Assembly: GCF_030052815.1 (NCBI RefSeq)
Contig: NC_079510.1
Span: forward strand, 42,285,566-42,349,565
Direction of reading: 5' to 3'
Length of the DNA: 64,000 nt
From: Hevea brasiliensis
Taxonomy: Eukaryota > Streptophyta > Magnoliopsida > Malpighiales > Euphorbiaceae
This document shows, one piece after another, positions 33,398-47,055 of this stretch. The translations under genes and the position numbers were made by a program. Every line of letters begins with the position of its first letter. Positions within the stretch are counted from its first letter, which is position 1. Below the pieces are notes generated by a model, which saw only the letters and a program-made list of their open reading frames with translations, ran no database searches and was not told where the DNA came from.

Positions 33398-34474
33398 TTC
33401 AATATTTTCTAGCTCGCTCTGGATTCTGGACTACGGTTAGCTATTGATTTTCCTCTTTCTTCGTGAATCTGAGGCACAAAATGAAGCAGCCGAATGAAGA
33501 AGACGCTTAAAACATAAATAACTAAAGTCCTCCGCAAGGACCAACATAATTAGCTAAAAATTCTTATTTTACACCACGATTAGCTCTTGATTAAGAGAAT
33601 ATTTGGCTATGGAAAAAAAAAATCACAACCTGCCTGGTACGATTTCTTTAATTCTCATCAGCTTTCTCGGCAACCAAAATGAAACTTTCAAAATTAAATG
33701 AAATCGTAGCAATTTTAGAAATGCAAAGAAATTGATAAAAAAAAAATTAAAAGTAAGGATCAATTGATTTCATGAAATTTAAAAATTCGTAAAAGAGGGT
33801 ACCTCAGAACGATGGATTGATTTCAGTAAAACCCTTCGAGGTCGGAGCTCAGAACTAGAGTGTTAATATACTATTGAACAGACTAAAACCCTGAGCTCTA
33901 CCAATCGGGTTTGGCCTTTTGGTCAACAATCCGACCCATTCGAAAGCCCACTTACCATAGACCGAAAAGCTTCTGATAAATTCTTTCAATTTGTTGAAAT
34001 ATAATTAATTTAATATTAGTTGAAACTTGATGGAATTCAATGTTATTAAGGTTTTCAATTTAGTCCCATCATTAAATTAGTGAAAATAAATAATTAAGTG
34101 GTATATAATTTAAGTAAAATTAAATTGGAATTTAATCAATATATTATTAAATAAATATTATATATATAATAAAATTAATAATCTCTTAAGAACAATAGCA
34201 GCCAATATGATTCTGACAACAATGATTATTACATTATATTTCATTAGGCTTTATTATAATTAACATTAGATATTAATTAAATCCTCCAGAATCTCTTGCC
34301 CAACACCATTAGTAATGCGAAGTACAAATAAGAATTAATATAGGAAAAAGAAGAAGATTGTTCTAAAGGAAAATTAATTCTCAGCCCTCTTGCCAATGCA
34401 TTTCTCACTGTACAAAGCAAAGATTATTATGAGTAGCATGTCTAAATCATAAATTCAATAAGAAAATACAAAAT
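33398..34474. other. Intergenic region, bL28m leader and ZFP 3' flank
   Basis: 33398-33870 probably holds the leader, a possible UTR intron and the promoter of the bL28m gene. 33960-34420 is AT-rich without a recognised feature. The ZFP-like gene ends at 34475. Confidence 0.5.
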
Positions 34475-35224
34475 TCAGAGCTTCAAGGTAAGATCTGGTG
34501 CAGATGAATCTGTCCTTTGCTGTGGTGCCATTCCTACAATATTCATATTTGGACATTGAGCCAACTCTAACTCTGAGTTACCACCAATTGATCCACCCAC
34601 CTGCCTAAAACTTCCACGCCAATGCAAGCTAACATCATCATCTTCCATGAATACTGGCATCCCATAATAGCCTTGCACAAATCTAGCTCCACCTCTTGTA
34701 CCTGGAGGCTTTTGTGATGGTATGATATTCTGATGCATTGCAGAATGAGCTTTGATCCCAAGGGACCTAAATGCAGAACCTTGAAGTGGCAGAGATGCCA
34801 AGCTTGCGTACCTATCTGAAAATATTCCCATACGCATTGCACGCTTAGCCATTGTTCGTTCCCTCTTATGCGCATTTTGGTGGCCACCAAGTGCCTGTGA
34901 GCTGTAGAACTTGCGCCTGCAGTAATTGCATGTGAAAACTCTGGGGATGGTTTCAGCTGGAGAAGGGGCAGCTACTTCATTGCTAGTCTCACCTGTGCCT
35001 TTCAACTTGATGTCATTGGAGTTAAAGGTAAGTGATAGGTCGAGGGAAACTGGTATTGGACCCTGTTGTTTTTGAAGCTTAGCAAGTTCTGTGAGAGAGG
35101 AAGCCGGGGTGCTGTTGTCCTTGGAAGGATCAGGCGATGGTTCTTGCAAAGATACATTGGATGCTACTTTGCTGCTGATTTCAGACTCATTTTCAGATTC
35201 CAATTTGGAGTTCTGCAATGTCAT
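34475..35224 (-). CDS. C2H2 zinc-finger repressor, ZFP4-like, single coding exon
   Basis: Start ATG at 35224 is chosen as the first in-frame Met (MTLQNSKLES), giving 249 residues. It has one plant-type zinc finger, 'FTCNYCRRKFYSSQALGGHQ', residues 97-119 with C99, C102, H115 and H119 and the QALGGH signature that contacts DNA. An EAR-type repression motif LDLSL (61-65) precedes the finger, and a second one, DLTLKL, ends the protein (244-249). The length and double EAR match Arabidopsis ZFP4/ZFP7-type proteins, nuclear transcriptional repressors. The serine-rich N-terminus 'KVASNVSLQEPSPDP' is also typical. A long 5'-UTR intron upstream is predicted. Exact orthology is not decided here. Confidence 0.9.
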   Translation of the reverse strand: MTLQNSKLESENESEISSKVASNVSLQEPSPDPSKDNSTPASSLTELAKLQKQQGPIPVSLDLSLTFNSNDIKLKGTGETSNEVAAPSPAETIPRVFTCNYCRRKFYSSQALGGHQNAHKRERTMAKRAMRMGIFSDRYASLASLPLQGSAFRSLGIKAHSAMHQNIIPSQKPPGTRGGARFVQGYYGMPVFMEDDDVSLHWRGSFRQVGGSIGGNSELELAQCPNMNIVGMAPQQRTDSSAPDLTLKL

Positions 35225-35309
35225 GATCACGTAAAGCAAAAGTACTTTGCTCTATATGAATCGGGGAAAAATTAAACAAGCTGCTGAAGCTGAATGACTA
35301 ATGCTTCAC

Positions 35310-38254
35310 CTGCATGCACAGCAGCACAAGGGATGAGGTTATTTGCCTTGGTAGTGGGAATGTACCACGGATAGACGAGGACAATGTAGATCATGCAACA
35401 AGAGTAAAATATACTAGCATAAACAAAAAATTAGGCAAATAAAAATACCTACAATAACAATGTAGACCATGACAACATAAATGATTAGAGAAATCATTTC
35501 TCTAGGTCTTGGGATATTCATGTCTAACTGCAAACCTCATGATCATACCCACATTTCGGACTTGAGCAAAGAAGAAGGATGCGCCAAATTCTTCCAATAG
35601 ACAATCAGTCAAAGAAGTAAATGATCACCATCATCTAACTCAAGACACATGCCATAGCGCAGTACACCAGCAGGCTGGGATGAAATTCCTTGCAGTCATG
35701 TAACTGCTTTCGAAGTCGTGCAAATTAAAACAGTAAGGATCACTTATAATCTGGTTGGACACGGGCTTTTTATATTTTTAGCAAACTACTTGAGCGCTAT
35801 TTGATTCCTAACTTAGTCCCTGTAAGCTTTGTTTGCCCTTTGCCATTAAAGTATTTTTGTCTCACACTCCCAATTAAGGCATGCAAGAAAAAGTTAAAAT
35901 TTGTGAACTTTGATACTTACGTGAAAACGTAAGTGATTGCTCATGATTGACTATGTCTTTAAGGATAGACTGATATAAAATACATAAATACTTCAGTGCT
36001 ATGCTACCATATGACCTTAAGAAAAAGAATCAAATTACAACTGTTGCCATAATAAAGCCCCGTGGAAGTATATAACAATCCGATTATTTTGTCAAAACCT
36101 CTGTACGAGCAATCAAAAATGAACATAGGCTCATCATTGATCTTGCAGGAAACAGAGAAGCTACTGGTTCAAAAGGACAACCTTTAAATCCTAGCCTAAA
36201 GAAAACTTAAACGTGGAGCAAAGAAACCTCAATCAGCTGCCTCCGTGGTTCAGTGACAAGCAAAAGTTATCAGCAGACTGAAAAGGGAGCAAAAGATCGC
36301 TAAACTACCAATAATAAATTGTCAAATCCAATATTAAAGCAAGGATCAAAGAAACAACTAGTAGGTTACTCAAGCACTATGCTTTACTGTTCTTTCAATA
36401 TGAGATTAGGTATTTAAAATCGCCTTGGCAACTTCCTTAGCTACCAATGAGCCCATTGAGTTCCACATATGACAACATGCCAAACCATTTGGAAGTGTAA
36501 TATATCCTCATAGACATAATGCCCAAGATCATTTCAAGTAAATTCCATGGAACATGCCAAAACATGATTACAGAATCTTCTCTTTCAGTCTTTCCTTCTT
36601 GATTCATTATTGTTTCATATTGTTGTTTTATGTTTTATCATTTGTATCCTAATCCCAGTAATCATCTCTCATACAAATTAAACCGATTCTCTAACATACA
36701 AATATTATACTTGAACCTTTTTGTTATTGATCAATAATACCATTCAAAGCACCACAAACCTTCTTATGTAATTCTCAGAAGACTTGAATATAACCTGCTA
36801 CATAACAGTAGAGACTGTATTTACACCACCAAGCTTTAGGCCTTCACAATCTAAGATGTTACTGATAGCATATGTTTTGTAGACCCATTCGATAATCAAT
36901 TGCTTCAGCATTGGTGGTTTACTCTAAAAACAATAAATTGGTGACATAACAAGTTCATAAGATGGACAAAATAATTCCTCAATGATGGGCTACAATGAAA
37001 TTTTATCCCAAAACAAGAAATCAGGCTAATAACATCAGTCTACATAAACAACATAGATTTTATTTGCATGTAAGAGGACTCACCAAAAGCCACGTCAAGT
37101 GGGAAAAAAAGGAAGTGAAATCCAGCAATGACCAAATATCAGGCAACAAAAGTTCTAGAAGAGCACGGTACCCAGCATCACAATAGTCACTATAATTCAA
37201 ATATTTTTCTTCAGAGTTAAGAATAGAATAACCAATTGCAGGGCTACTAACTTAAGATCAGTAAGCACGTGCAAGATCCAGAACTAATTCTTATCAGCAC
37301 CCAGCTTATGATCACCAATGCAATCAGATAATCCAAACAATTTTTGCCAGAGAAACAACTAAAAGGTGCTCTCTTTCTTTCTGACAATGAGCTAGTAATA
37401 TGAAGAATGTGTCCATACCAGAACACACTAATGTTTTAAACTAAATTCTTCTCCAACCACTATCAGTCTAATGTAACCAGGCTCCTTTTCCATGGAGCAG
37501 ACAACCCTGAAATAGTACTTATAACAAAGGCAAATAGCAAAAAATCTCCATAATTTCCTATCATAAATGTTCTTCCAAAAGAGAGCCATTACTCTATCAG
37601 TAATTGGCAGTATTAGTTCAAGGACATCTAAATCAATAGCCCAGTGAAACTAACAACTTCACATCCACTCTTATCAAGCTAATAGAACTCTTACATCCAG
37701 ACATCTACTGAATAGGATAAATTTAAGGCACACCATACTGGAACTTGAAACCATCTTTCATCTTAGGGAAGCCAATACAAGAAAACTAGCTATATTATGA
37801 AAAGATAATACTTCTAGGTAGGGAAAATTTTAACAATGAATTAGTTCAAATAGAGAATTTGTACATTTCAATAAGAATAGAAACTCCCCCTTCATGCCAG
37901 CGTGAGAATAACCTTCATTCCTCCAGAAACATCGAAATTCAAATCAGCATACCAAGAAGTATAAAAACTGGACCACAAAGCAAATATCCCACAATCACAT
38001 CTTCAAGTAGCAGAACACATGATAAACCCAGAATTCTGCTAAACTCTGAGACCCTTAACAGAAGGCAAAATCGACAACAACCCAATGCTGATAGCGAAGA
38101 ATAAGTAAATTTATGCCCCAAAAAATTGAAAAGAGAAGAGATTAAAGATTAAAACAACAAAAAGGATGGGCGGAAAAGCATCATCAGACAGAAAAAGAAA
38201 CAGCCATAAAAATCAAATCTTGAGATGATAAGGCAGGTAGTTAAAGTTCCTTAC
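35310..38254 (-). other. Predicted 2945-nt intron in the 5' UTR of the ZFP4-like gene
   Basis: On the minus strand a donor CAT|GTAAGG lies at 38255/38254. An acceptor GCATGCAG|GTGAAG lies at 35310/35309, 85 nt before the ATG. The stretch between has no coding signal on either strand despite its length. A long leader intron is common in this gene group. Upstream exon: about 38860-38255. Confidence 0.6.
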
Positions 38255-38898
38255 ATGATAATTTCTTCAAATTGGCTAGCATGCTTCAAGGACATGTTGC
38301 TTTGGAGAAAGCGTGAGAGTATCAAAGGAAAAGACGGTAGCAATTGTTTTTTCATATTTTTACCACTTATGAGTGGGTGGAGGTAGATAAAAAGAGAATA
38401 AATGAAGAGATAAGCTCATCAAGATTCAAGAGAGGGAGAGAGAGAAAGGGAGAAAGATGCAGACAATTATGGGAAAGCCGAAGTAGAAGAAATGGAGATG
38501 ATGGAGCAAAGTCAGAGAAGTCAGAAAGAGCAGAAAAGGGTGAAGTAACACTTTACCACTCCGGTTGAATTTTGGGCTTCTCCAGTCTTTTAACAGAGCA
38601 ATGAATATGAGAGAGAGAGAGAGAGAGAGAGAGAAGCACACAAAGAGACAGCAAAAGCAAATAGGGAAAAGAGTACTATAAGCCTCACAAAAGAGAAATG
38701 CTTGTGGTTCATCTCTAAATTTCATTCTCTTCCCACTTTAGAAAGTTTGAGATCAGATTTGTGCTGTTCTTTTCAATCTCCAACTTCTTTTTTCTTGCCA
38801 GATGTACTCCCATTACACCTCTCTCTGCTCTGTTCCAGTCTTTACAAGCTGCTGCTGTTCAACATGCACATATGCCCATACATCTTTGCGTTTATATA
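38255..38898 (-). promoter_or_regulatory. Promoter and 5'-UTR exon of the ZFP4-like gene
   Basis: TATATAAA on the minus strand at 38891-38898 is a good TATA box, so the leader would start near 38860. The leader includes a (CT)n tract ((GA)n on plus at 38609-38634). Near its end an upstream ATG opens MSLKHASQFEEII, and the splice to 35309 would complete ATG TGA, a 14-codon uORF. The assignment to this gene depends on the predicted intron. Confidence 0.5.
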
Positions 38899-39794
38899 GC
38901 TAAAAATTAACCAAAAAAGGAAAAAAAAAGGGAACACATAAAGTCTATTAGATAAGCATAAATCATTGATCACATTCACCTCTGCAGGACAATGTGGCTG
39001 GTTCATGTCCCTTAGCTATGAGACAAAGGCCATGCACCCAACCTTGCCTCACAAGTGGCCCTAGAAGATTACGGTGCTTAATCTCTTATTCTGAAGAATT
39101 ATTAGTCCTAGACGTTTGACTGGATGTTTGCGGATTTTTTTAAAATTTTTATATTATTATTGTTATATAAAATTATAAAATATCATTATATTTTTATTTT
39201 TATTAATTTCACATAATTATTTATATAAAAAGAAAGGAAAAATAATGTGAACAATGATTTAAGAAAATTATCTAAATAATTTGCAAGTTTGAGATTGGAA
39301 ATTTTCTATGTGATTTTTCATTATTGCATTTTTGCTCAAAAATGCATGAAAATTATGAGTAAGTATGAACACTTTTATTATTATTATTATTATCTAAGAA
39401 ATATATAAAGAAAATGAACGAGCGTACATATGAAAAACCATAATTAGCTTTTCTTTTTTATTTATCATTATTATGTTATCAAAAAAAATTTATCTAAATT
39501 TAATTTATTATTAATTTAATATATAATTATATAAAATTCATATATTTAATAAGTGAATCTTATCATATATTTTATATTTTGATTTCATAATGAATCAGTC
39601 TAAAAAATTAAAGAGTCACGATGTAAATAAATAATATAATAAATCAATAAATTTTACATAATATATGTTAATTAGTAGTAAAGATAAAAATATAATTAAA
39701 AAAAATAGAAATATGCAAACTTTTCACTATTAGTAACATATATTAAAAAAATTAAAAGCTTACATATTAATTAATGATAATAGTAAAATAAATG

Positions 39795-39798
<4 letters not shown>

Positions 39799-39861
<63 letters not shown>
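39799..39861. repeat. (AT)n microsatellite
   Basis: About 31 uninterrupted AT units. Length is likely to vary between individuals. Confidence 0.95.
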
Positions 39862-39864
<3 letters not shown>

Positions 39865-41451
39865 TATTAAAATAAGATGATTAAATATTTAAGTGTGTCA
39901 CTTAAAACGCTCTATTTTTTTTTTTTGGACACTCTCATCGTTAAAAATATGAATATATGATATTAAAAATTCAAATGGTCGCAATGTCACTTAACACGTT
40001 TCCCTCATCCATTTAATAATTTTTGCTCTTTTGGTATAAACTTAGGCTTAATGGACAATAGAAGCAAAACGTTTAAACTAAATCATAATTATAATTAATT
40101 TTTTTAATTTTTTTATATTATATTTAAATATTTATAATTTATCATAATTGTAGCTAATGGATTTAAATTACATAAAAAAAATAACAATAACTAACAATAT
40201 AATCTTTATAATTTTATTTGATTAACATAATAGTTCATTAAGTTTTATTTACATATATTTCATCTATAATCATGCCAAAAGGTCTCCCTAATGTATATCT
40301 AAGTTTATGTTTCACATTTTCCACTAAAAAGGTATTAAAAATAATAATTATAATTAAAAAATACCCATAAGTAGCTTATGATATATTTGAATGTCCCAAA
40401 AAAAAAAAATCAAATGCTAGTTAGAAATTTCAAATTGAAATATGTTAGATGTTATGAAAAATAAATTGTTCCCCTTATATAACTAATATAATGTTATGAT
40501 ATTAAAATATATTTTAATTAATAAAAATATTTTTTAAATATAAATTTTAATTAAAAATAAAAATAAAAATAAAATATATTTTATATAATAAATAAAAAAT
40601 TTAAAAATAAAGTTTAAATTAATAATTTATTTTATTAATCAAATAAAATTTCAGTGACTATATATATTTTAATTTATCATTAACTTTTCAAATTTGACCA
40701 AGCATAAAGGTTTCATTATAAAACAATGATTTAAAAAAATTGACTAATGATGATTTAGTGTAAATATATATATATTTTTTTCCATCACTTGATGCATTTG
40801 CTCATTTCTCCTTTATTAAAGATTGCTATTATATTGCCAATAAAAGTTGTTATGGCCAAATCCAAAACTCTATCATAATTAAAATTATATACTCTCAATA
40901 TTTGAAAAGTTTGCAAATTGAAATTTTTCTCCCATTATGTTTTTTTGAAGAGATCAAATAGATTAAATTTATTTGCCATTGATTGTGATATTTAGTGTAA
41001 ATGATGCTAGAGAGGAGGAATTAGAAATTTATTTTTGAGAGGTCAAAAATAAATGTTAAAAGAAAATTAAATGAAATATTATTAAAAATATAAAAACTAA
41101 ATTAAAAATATTAAGAGATCAAAATTATATAATATAAAATATAAATAAAATTTATACAAAAATAGGAATATTGGAGGTAGTTTTTTAAAAAATACACTCA
41201 AATTTAATTTTTAAAATTTTAAGGGTATAAATAATTTTTTTTAAATATATATTAAAATTAGAAATAAAGTTTTAATTTTCAAAATTTTTGAGGGCCGTGA
41301 CTCTCCATGATATATGTAATTCTGCGACTGTTTATATATTTAGTTATGACCTAACTCATATCATAATCTAACCAAAATTCAATTTCCACATGTTCCAGAT
41401 CCTTGTATGTTTGATGTAGCTTAGTGGGTTGACGCCGCTAGTGTTTTCTAC

Positions 41452-41822
41452 TTGAAATTTCTAGGCAAATATCTTGATTTTGAACCACCTCCTCTGTCCT
41501 TTTCATTGCAAAAAGCCTCTGCACGTAAAATTTCTTGGCAAAGATCTTGATTTTGAACCACCTCCTCTGTCCTTTTCATTGCGCAAAGCCTCTGCATGTA
41601 AAATTTCTTGGCAAAGATCTTGATTTTGAACCACCTCCTCCTCTGTCCTTTTCATTGCGCAAAGCCCCCTGCATGTAAAATTTCTTGGCAAAGATCTTGA
41701 TTTTGAACTACCTCCTCCTCTGTCCTTTTCATTACAAAAAGCTCTGCATATAAAATTTCTTGGCAAAGATCTTGATTTTGAAACAGCTCCTCTGTCCCTT
41801 TCATTGCAAAAAGCCTCAGCAT
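41452..41822. repeat. Minisatellite, five units of 73-76 bp
   Basis: CTTGATTTTGAACCACCTCC recurs at 41473, 41546, 41619, 41695 and 41769 with small changes. Each unit also holds 'TCTGTCCTTTTCATTGC' and 'TGTAAAATTTCTTGGCAAAG'. Unit lengths of 73-76 include a triplet gain (CCTCCTCCTC). A minus-strand ORF (41856-41503) runs through the array but has no homology I recognise. Confidence 0.9.
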
Positions 41823-44726
41823 CCGCAGTATCAACCTCACCTATTTCGTTATGCATTCAAGTACACAAGGTTGACATAAACGTATGTAATATATATATTT
41901 AATAAATAAATTTTATTATTTATTTTATATATTAAATTTATAATAAATTAAATTTAAATAAATTAAATTCATTTATTAATAGGCAACGCGTGTCTATATT
42001 TGTTATATATTATTGATCATATTATATATTATTGGCCCTTTTTAGTTTATTTAAGGGATTATTAAAAAAAATAAAAAAATAGATATCTTTTTGTATATTT
42101 AAATTGATAATAACAATAATAATAATAAACTGCTTTAGATTCATAATTGAGATACTAAATTAGTTTATATTATCTTTTCTTTTATATGCTAACTAATTTA
42201 ATTCTCATTCTAATAAAAAAAATTTTTAAATTCTTTTATATTTTACATATATATATATATATATATATATTTTATTGCCTCCATCAAGAGATGACATTTT
42301 GATATACAAGCTAAAGTGAAACTTTATGAAATTCATAATTACAAATAAAAATGTAATTAAGCTTTACATTTACATTAGGGTCCCAACAACCAAACGTGGC
42401 ATCGAACTAGAGGCCAATAAATTGGTCCCTTCCCAAGCAAACGTGAGTCACCCATTATTCCTTTGGGATAAAAGTACCAAAATCATGAAAATGATGATAA
42501 CGATCATCATCATTTCTCCTTTCAATTTACCACTTGATTTTTGGAAACAAAAAAAAATTACCATTTGATTTTGAAAGGATACTTTTCTCTATGCTCTTTT
42601 TGCTTTACATTTTCCATCTTCGGCTGCATTTCTTAAAGCACTTATCGACAGAATATATTCTGTAATTGACCCCTACCTAAAGCCAAGAATGTTTGCAGTC
42701 TCAGCCCATATAATCTGCGAAATAGTGAGAATATTTGGCCTCATTGCCCATTTGACCCATAGAAAGACATTGTAAACATTGCTGCAACTCTCTCATCCAG
42801 TGTTCTGGATCTCATACATTGTCATTGCAGGCCTAGCCCTTTAAATGTGAGTTAAGTTGCCTTCTTTCATGACGATGATGATTGAGAAATAATTAAAATA
42901 ATTCAGAAAAATACAGTGGCAATCAGTGCCTAGAATGTTGCTCTAAAATCTCAGCAAATCCTGAATTGATTAACCACTTCTAAATCTAATCAGCATACAC
43001 TGATTGTGTGTGTTATTGTCAATAAATTATTCAAATTGTTTTTTTCAATGAAGATACACAAAATTTTCTTTTATTCATCAGCTGGATTGCTCTGATCAGT
43101 ACCAAATGAGTGGTTCAAATTTTTGGGTTTACTTGTCTGAAAAATGCATATGTTATATGTAGAGTTTATATGCTTACATATACTGCTGATATTTGGCTTG
43201 CAATATCTTCTTTGATTATCTAATTCACGCTTAAAGTCAAATAAATTATTATCTCTGTCTATTTTTATCTGTCATATCTGAATTTTGCATGATAATTAAA
43301 AAAATGAAACTACTACTTTATTTTTATCTCATTCATACATTTTTTAAGGTAAAAAATGTAATGTCTCAAATTTTTATTTTTAATATTATAATAACATTTT
43401 CAGAATTTAATTTGGATTGGCTGCTTTACTATGGCAAATAAATTATGCAATTTTTATGTTTTTTTTTTTGAATTTTATGAGTAGAGTTTTTAATTTACAT
43501 TGCTAGATTTTGCGGGGTTTATTTGCATTATTTGAATTTTATTTTGTTTATTGCATTTTACTTGCTTTAAATTTTCTAAAGAATGATCAACATGTTTAAA
43601 ATATATATTTTTCGATTTTTTTCAAAATTTTTGAAGTTTCAAAATGCATTATGAGCAGGAAAAGAGAGAAAGAAAAGCAAAATGAATGCCAAACATGCCC
43701 CTCTCCCCTCCCCTATCATTTTTTTAACTTGCAAAACCCCATGCGTCTTCTTTCCGCAACATTCAGCCCAATAGCAACCAACCACTTTCTTATCAGACCC
43801 ACCCCAAAATGTTCCCCTCTCTCTAACATACACTTAGCAAATGGAATTGCAGAATCGAGGGAGAACCCAGTCAGCCTTTATATATATATATATTCTAAAG
43901 TGATAAGTGAAAGCTAAATATTGGTATTTATAGGAGTAACTTGTGGGAACATTTGCCAGCTAATTTTGCCACATTTGGATGCCTCGCATTTATGTTTTTT
44001 GATCTTATCATAATATGGCAAATAAGCCTTTTCAATTTCAGTTTTGTAATTTTTTTTTTCAAAAAAAAAAAAATTCCGATTACCATATTTGACTGAAATA
44101 GTTAGATTTTAATGGGAGTTTGATGTTGCTGTTTAAATTGCTTTCAAGAAAAATATCCTTGTAAATGTATTAAGTATGATATATTAAAAATTATTTAAAA
44201 TTAGATTTAATATATTTTAATAATAAAAAAATTTAGAATAATAAAATATTTTTTTACATCAATTAAAATAATATTTTTTTCTTAAAACTTTTTTTTTCTC
44301 TTTCAAAACTTCAATGTCAAATAAGATTTTAATTTAATAATAAAAAAGAAATTAATTAAAAAGATGTAATAAAATTTGAATATTATCAATGTAATTTATC
44401 TCTCAAGTAGATTAAACTCTCAATAACATAAAATTTTTAATTGTTAATTTTCATTTTTTATGTTAGTCAACTTTATTTTATTTTAAATTACTGATATCTT
44501 ATAATGATGGCTAGCCGAGAGCCTCCAAATCTGAGTTAAGTATAATAATACTCATACGGTGCTGAGATACAACAAGCCACCATGGTCAAACAAATCTCAA
44601 GACTTTATCATTTTGTATTATTATACAAAATTAGATTTAGAGAACAGTAACAATGGATCAATAAACTAGCATTTTCTGATACACATGATCCACTTAAGAG
44701 TGACAAGTGTAGAGTGTACTCATGCC

Positions 44727-46200
44727 TTAGTAAAAGATGATATGAATAAAATATAATTTTTTACTTTCAGAAGAGAGAGAGAAATTTAGAAAGTCATAAA
44801 ACAAAGCAACTTGAATGTTATTTCCTGGCGAGTCTTCTTGAGAGAACATCATACAATAAGAGACTAAAGGAAGTGCAGGAGATGGAGCAATTTCCTGCTT
44901 ATTTCCCTTTTCTCTTTCTTTCTTCAAAATTTTCAATGCCATTTCATAAATTGGCAGAGGATTACACCTTTGTATTTCTTTGCTGATGTCGATCAATGGA
45001 CTAGAATCTAGAGAAGAATCTCTTTATGGTTCGTAAGTTTTACATAAAGAGAATCTTTTTGGCACTATTCATCTTTTGTGATGGCACTCGTCTTTTTCAA
45101 TTTCATAGATGTAGTTGTAACATTCATCACACATTCCTAATCTAAGGATATCCCATATGAAAAATCCATTGATTTTATCAGTGTAAACAGGTGTTTCATT
45201 TATCATAAATGTATGCATAAGAATATTATTTCTCTTTTTTGTGAAAGGAGAGATCATCATAGTGTGAAAAAATGCTGATGAAGATTCAAAAGAGCTTATC
45301 GGAGCTTTAAACACTATTTTAATGGTTCCATCGGATTGTTTGTGGAATGACTGTTCTATGGCCTATACAGGATGAAAATTATTGTGAAGTTTCTCATAGT
45401 TGGTCAGCCATTTCGTGGTAATCAGTTTTACCAACTCATCTTTGGATAACTGCTGCAATATTTGAACAATTGTGGAAGTCGACTTTGTATCTGAAAGGAT
45501 ATATAGAGCATTTGAAGAGACTCTTGATTGAGACAAATCAATAGTATGATATTGAAGGCAATAAATGATTTGGTGGTGAAGAGTTACTACCATAGAGGAT
45601 ACCATCTGTTCAGCTCCAACTAGTTGAACTTGAACTTTTAGGCCCGTAAAAAGATTTGGACCTTACAGAAACATGTTATAATTGTGAAAAAAGGTAAGTA
45701 CCACGCTCCTAGTATGGAGAGTGGAGATGCAAGTACCAATCATAGCATGTTAATATTTAAGGAATCTGATATCCAGTAAAGAGAGTCTAGCAGTAACCGA
45801 TAGTCCTCTTTGTCCATATAAAGTGAGGACTATTCTGACTGCTCCAAAGTGCAGGTGAGTATACCATTGTCTTTTCTACCGAAAGATATAAAGAGAAGAA
45901 TCTCCAGAGTGACACACTGTTCAGCGGTAAAATAGTGGATTTGAGGGCACAATGATCAAGATGAGAAGTTTGTATATATTCTTTACTAGTAAATCTTCTT
46001 GAAGAGATAAGAGATCAGATATTTTTAGTAAGAGAATCAGATATTCTATATATATTGCTCAAAAGGGAAATGAGAAGTTCTTTTTCTTGAACACCTTTAG
46101 GAATGTGAGAGATTTCAATAAGATTTCAGTAAGAGTTTAGATTAACTAAACTAATAGGAGAAGAAGACCCAGGTACTAAAGTTGAAACAGATTAACTTGT
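44727..46200 (-). pseudogene. Relic of a movement-protein-bearing plant retroelement or pararetrovirus
   Basis: Decayed minus-strand coding sequence in three open pieces (45605-45363, 45314-45069, 44996-44727) plus more distant traces up to about 46200. The part at 45840-45600 resembles the viral movement protein (MP) family found in plant pararetroviruses and in related MP-bearing polyproteins of plant genomes. Later pieces ('LVKLITTKWLTNYEKLH', 'IWDILRLGMCDECYNYIYEI', 'IYEMALKILKKEREK') match the linker region of such polyproteins as I remember them. No gag, RT or protease is seen and stops and frame changes are frequent, so it is inactive. It could equally be an LTR retroelement that carries MP. 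Confidence 0.5.
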
Positions 46201-47055
46201 CATTTTTTCTATCCATCTCAAATTATAATTTTTAAATATTAATATAAAATTAATTTTAAATAAAATTAAATAATAAAAAAGATATACAATCAATTCTAAT
46301 TAATTTAAATAAATTTTAAATAATAAATTTTTTATTCAATAATTTTAATGATATTAAAGTGATTTTTAAAATGATAAAATATTTTAAATATCAATTAAAT
46401 TAATTATAAAAAAAATAAAAATCCTAACGCTTACTACACGCAAAACAACCCACCCCATAAACGTGTAGAGTGTACTAAAATATTAAATTTAAATTTTAAT
46501 TAATTTAAAATAACTTTTTATTATGATATGTAATAAAATATCTCCTCAATAAGTAGAGGATTAATTTTTTTGGCAGGAATAAGTAGAGGAATTGGAAAGA
46601 GTAAGCACAAATGCAATAAATATCTCCGATCCCCAGACTCAACCCCACGAAGCGACCCACGCGGCAGTGCCAACTGTTTCCCTCTTTCACTAATTTTTCC
46701 ATTTTAATAAAATAATAAAAAAAATTCCCCATATACACCTCTCTGGTTTTCTCTTTCGAATGTCGAATCTGAATGCCACCAACTTTTTTTAATTTTTACC
46801 ACTCAATTTCCACATCACTATCCTCTGCCCTGCCGCTTTCTCTGCCAGTCACCGCTCTCTATTCCCTCCCTCCAAAAATCTCTGCTTTGTTCTTCTCTCT
46901 CAACGACGGAAAATTAACCCAGAAACGCAAATACCCACTTCCACTTTTTCCCTTCATTTGATATCTACTCTGGTCTCCTCTTTCTTCCTTCTTCACACAG
47001 AATTCAGAAGAATTTCCTTTCTTGTTTTCTCCTTTGAAAAAAAAAATTCAATACA
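46201..47055. promoter_or_regulatory. AT-rich spacer and upstream region of the TMK gene
   Basis: 46201-46500 is very AT-rich and featureless. 46620-47055 is richer in C and T, as expected for promoter and leader of the kinase gene. I could not place a convincing TATA box. A 9-A run precedes the ATG. Confidence 0.4.

Larger units (their letters stand above)
38899..44700. other. AT-rich intergenic region
   Basis: No gene recognised. It contains an (AT)n microsatellite at 39799-39861, another near 42246-42270, a short (ATT)n near 39375 and the minisatellite at 41452-41822. 42350-43000 and 43640-43900 are less AT-rich, but their ORFs have no known motif. Confidence 0.6.

Noticed and set aside
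36995..38121. Several ORFs of 60-81 codons in the predicted ZFP leader intron
   Set aside because: No motif, no codon bias, no splice-compatible partners.
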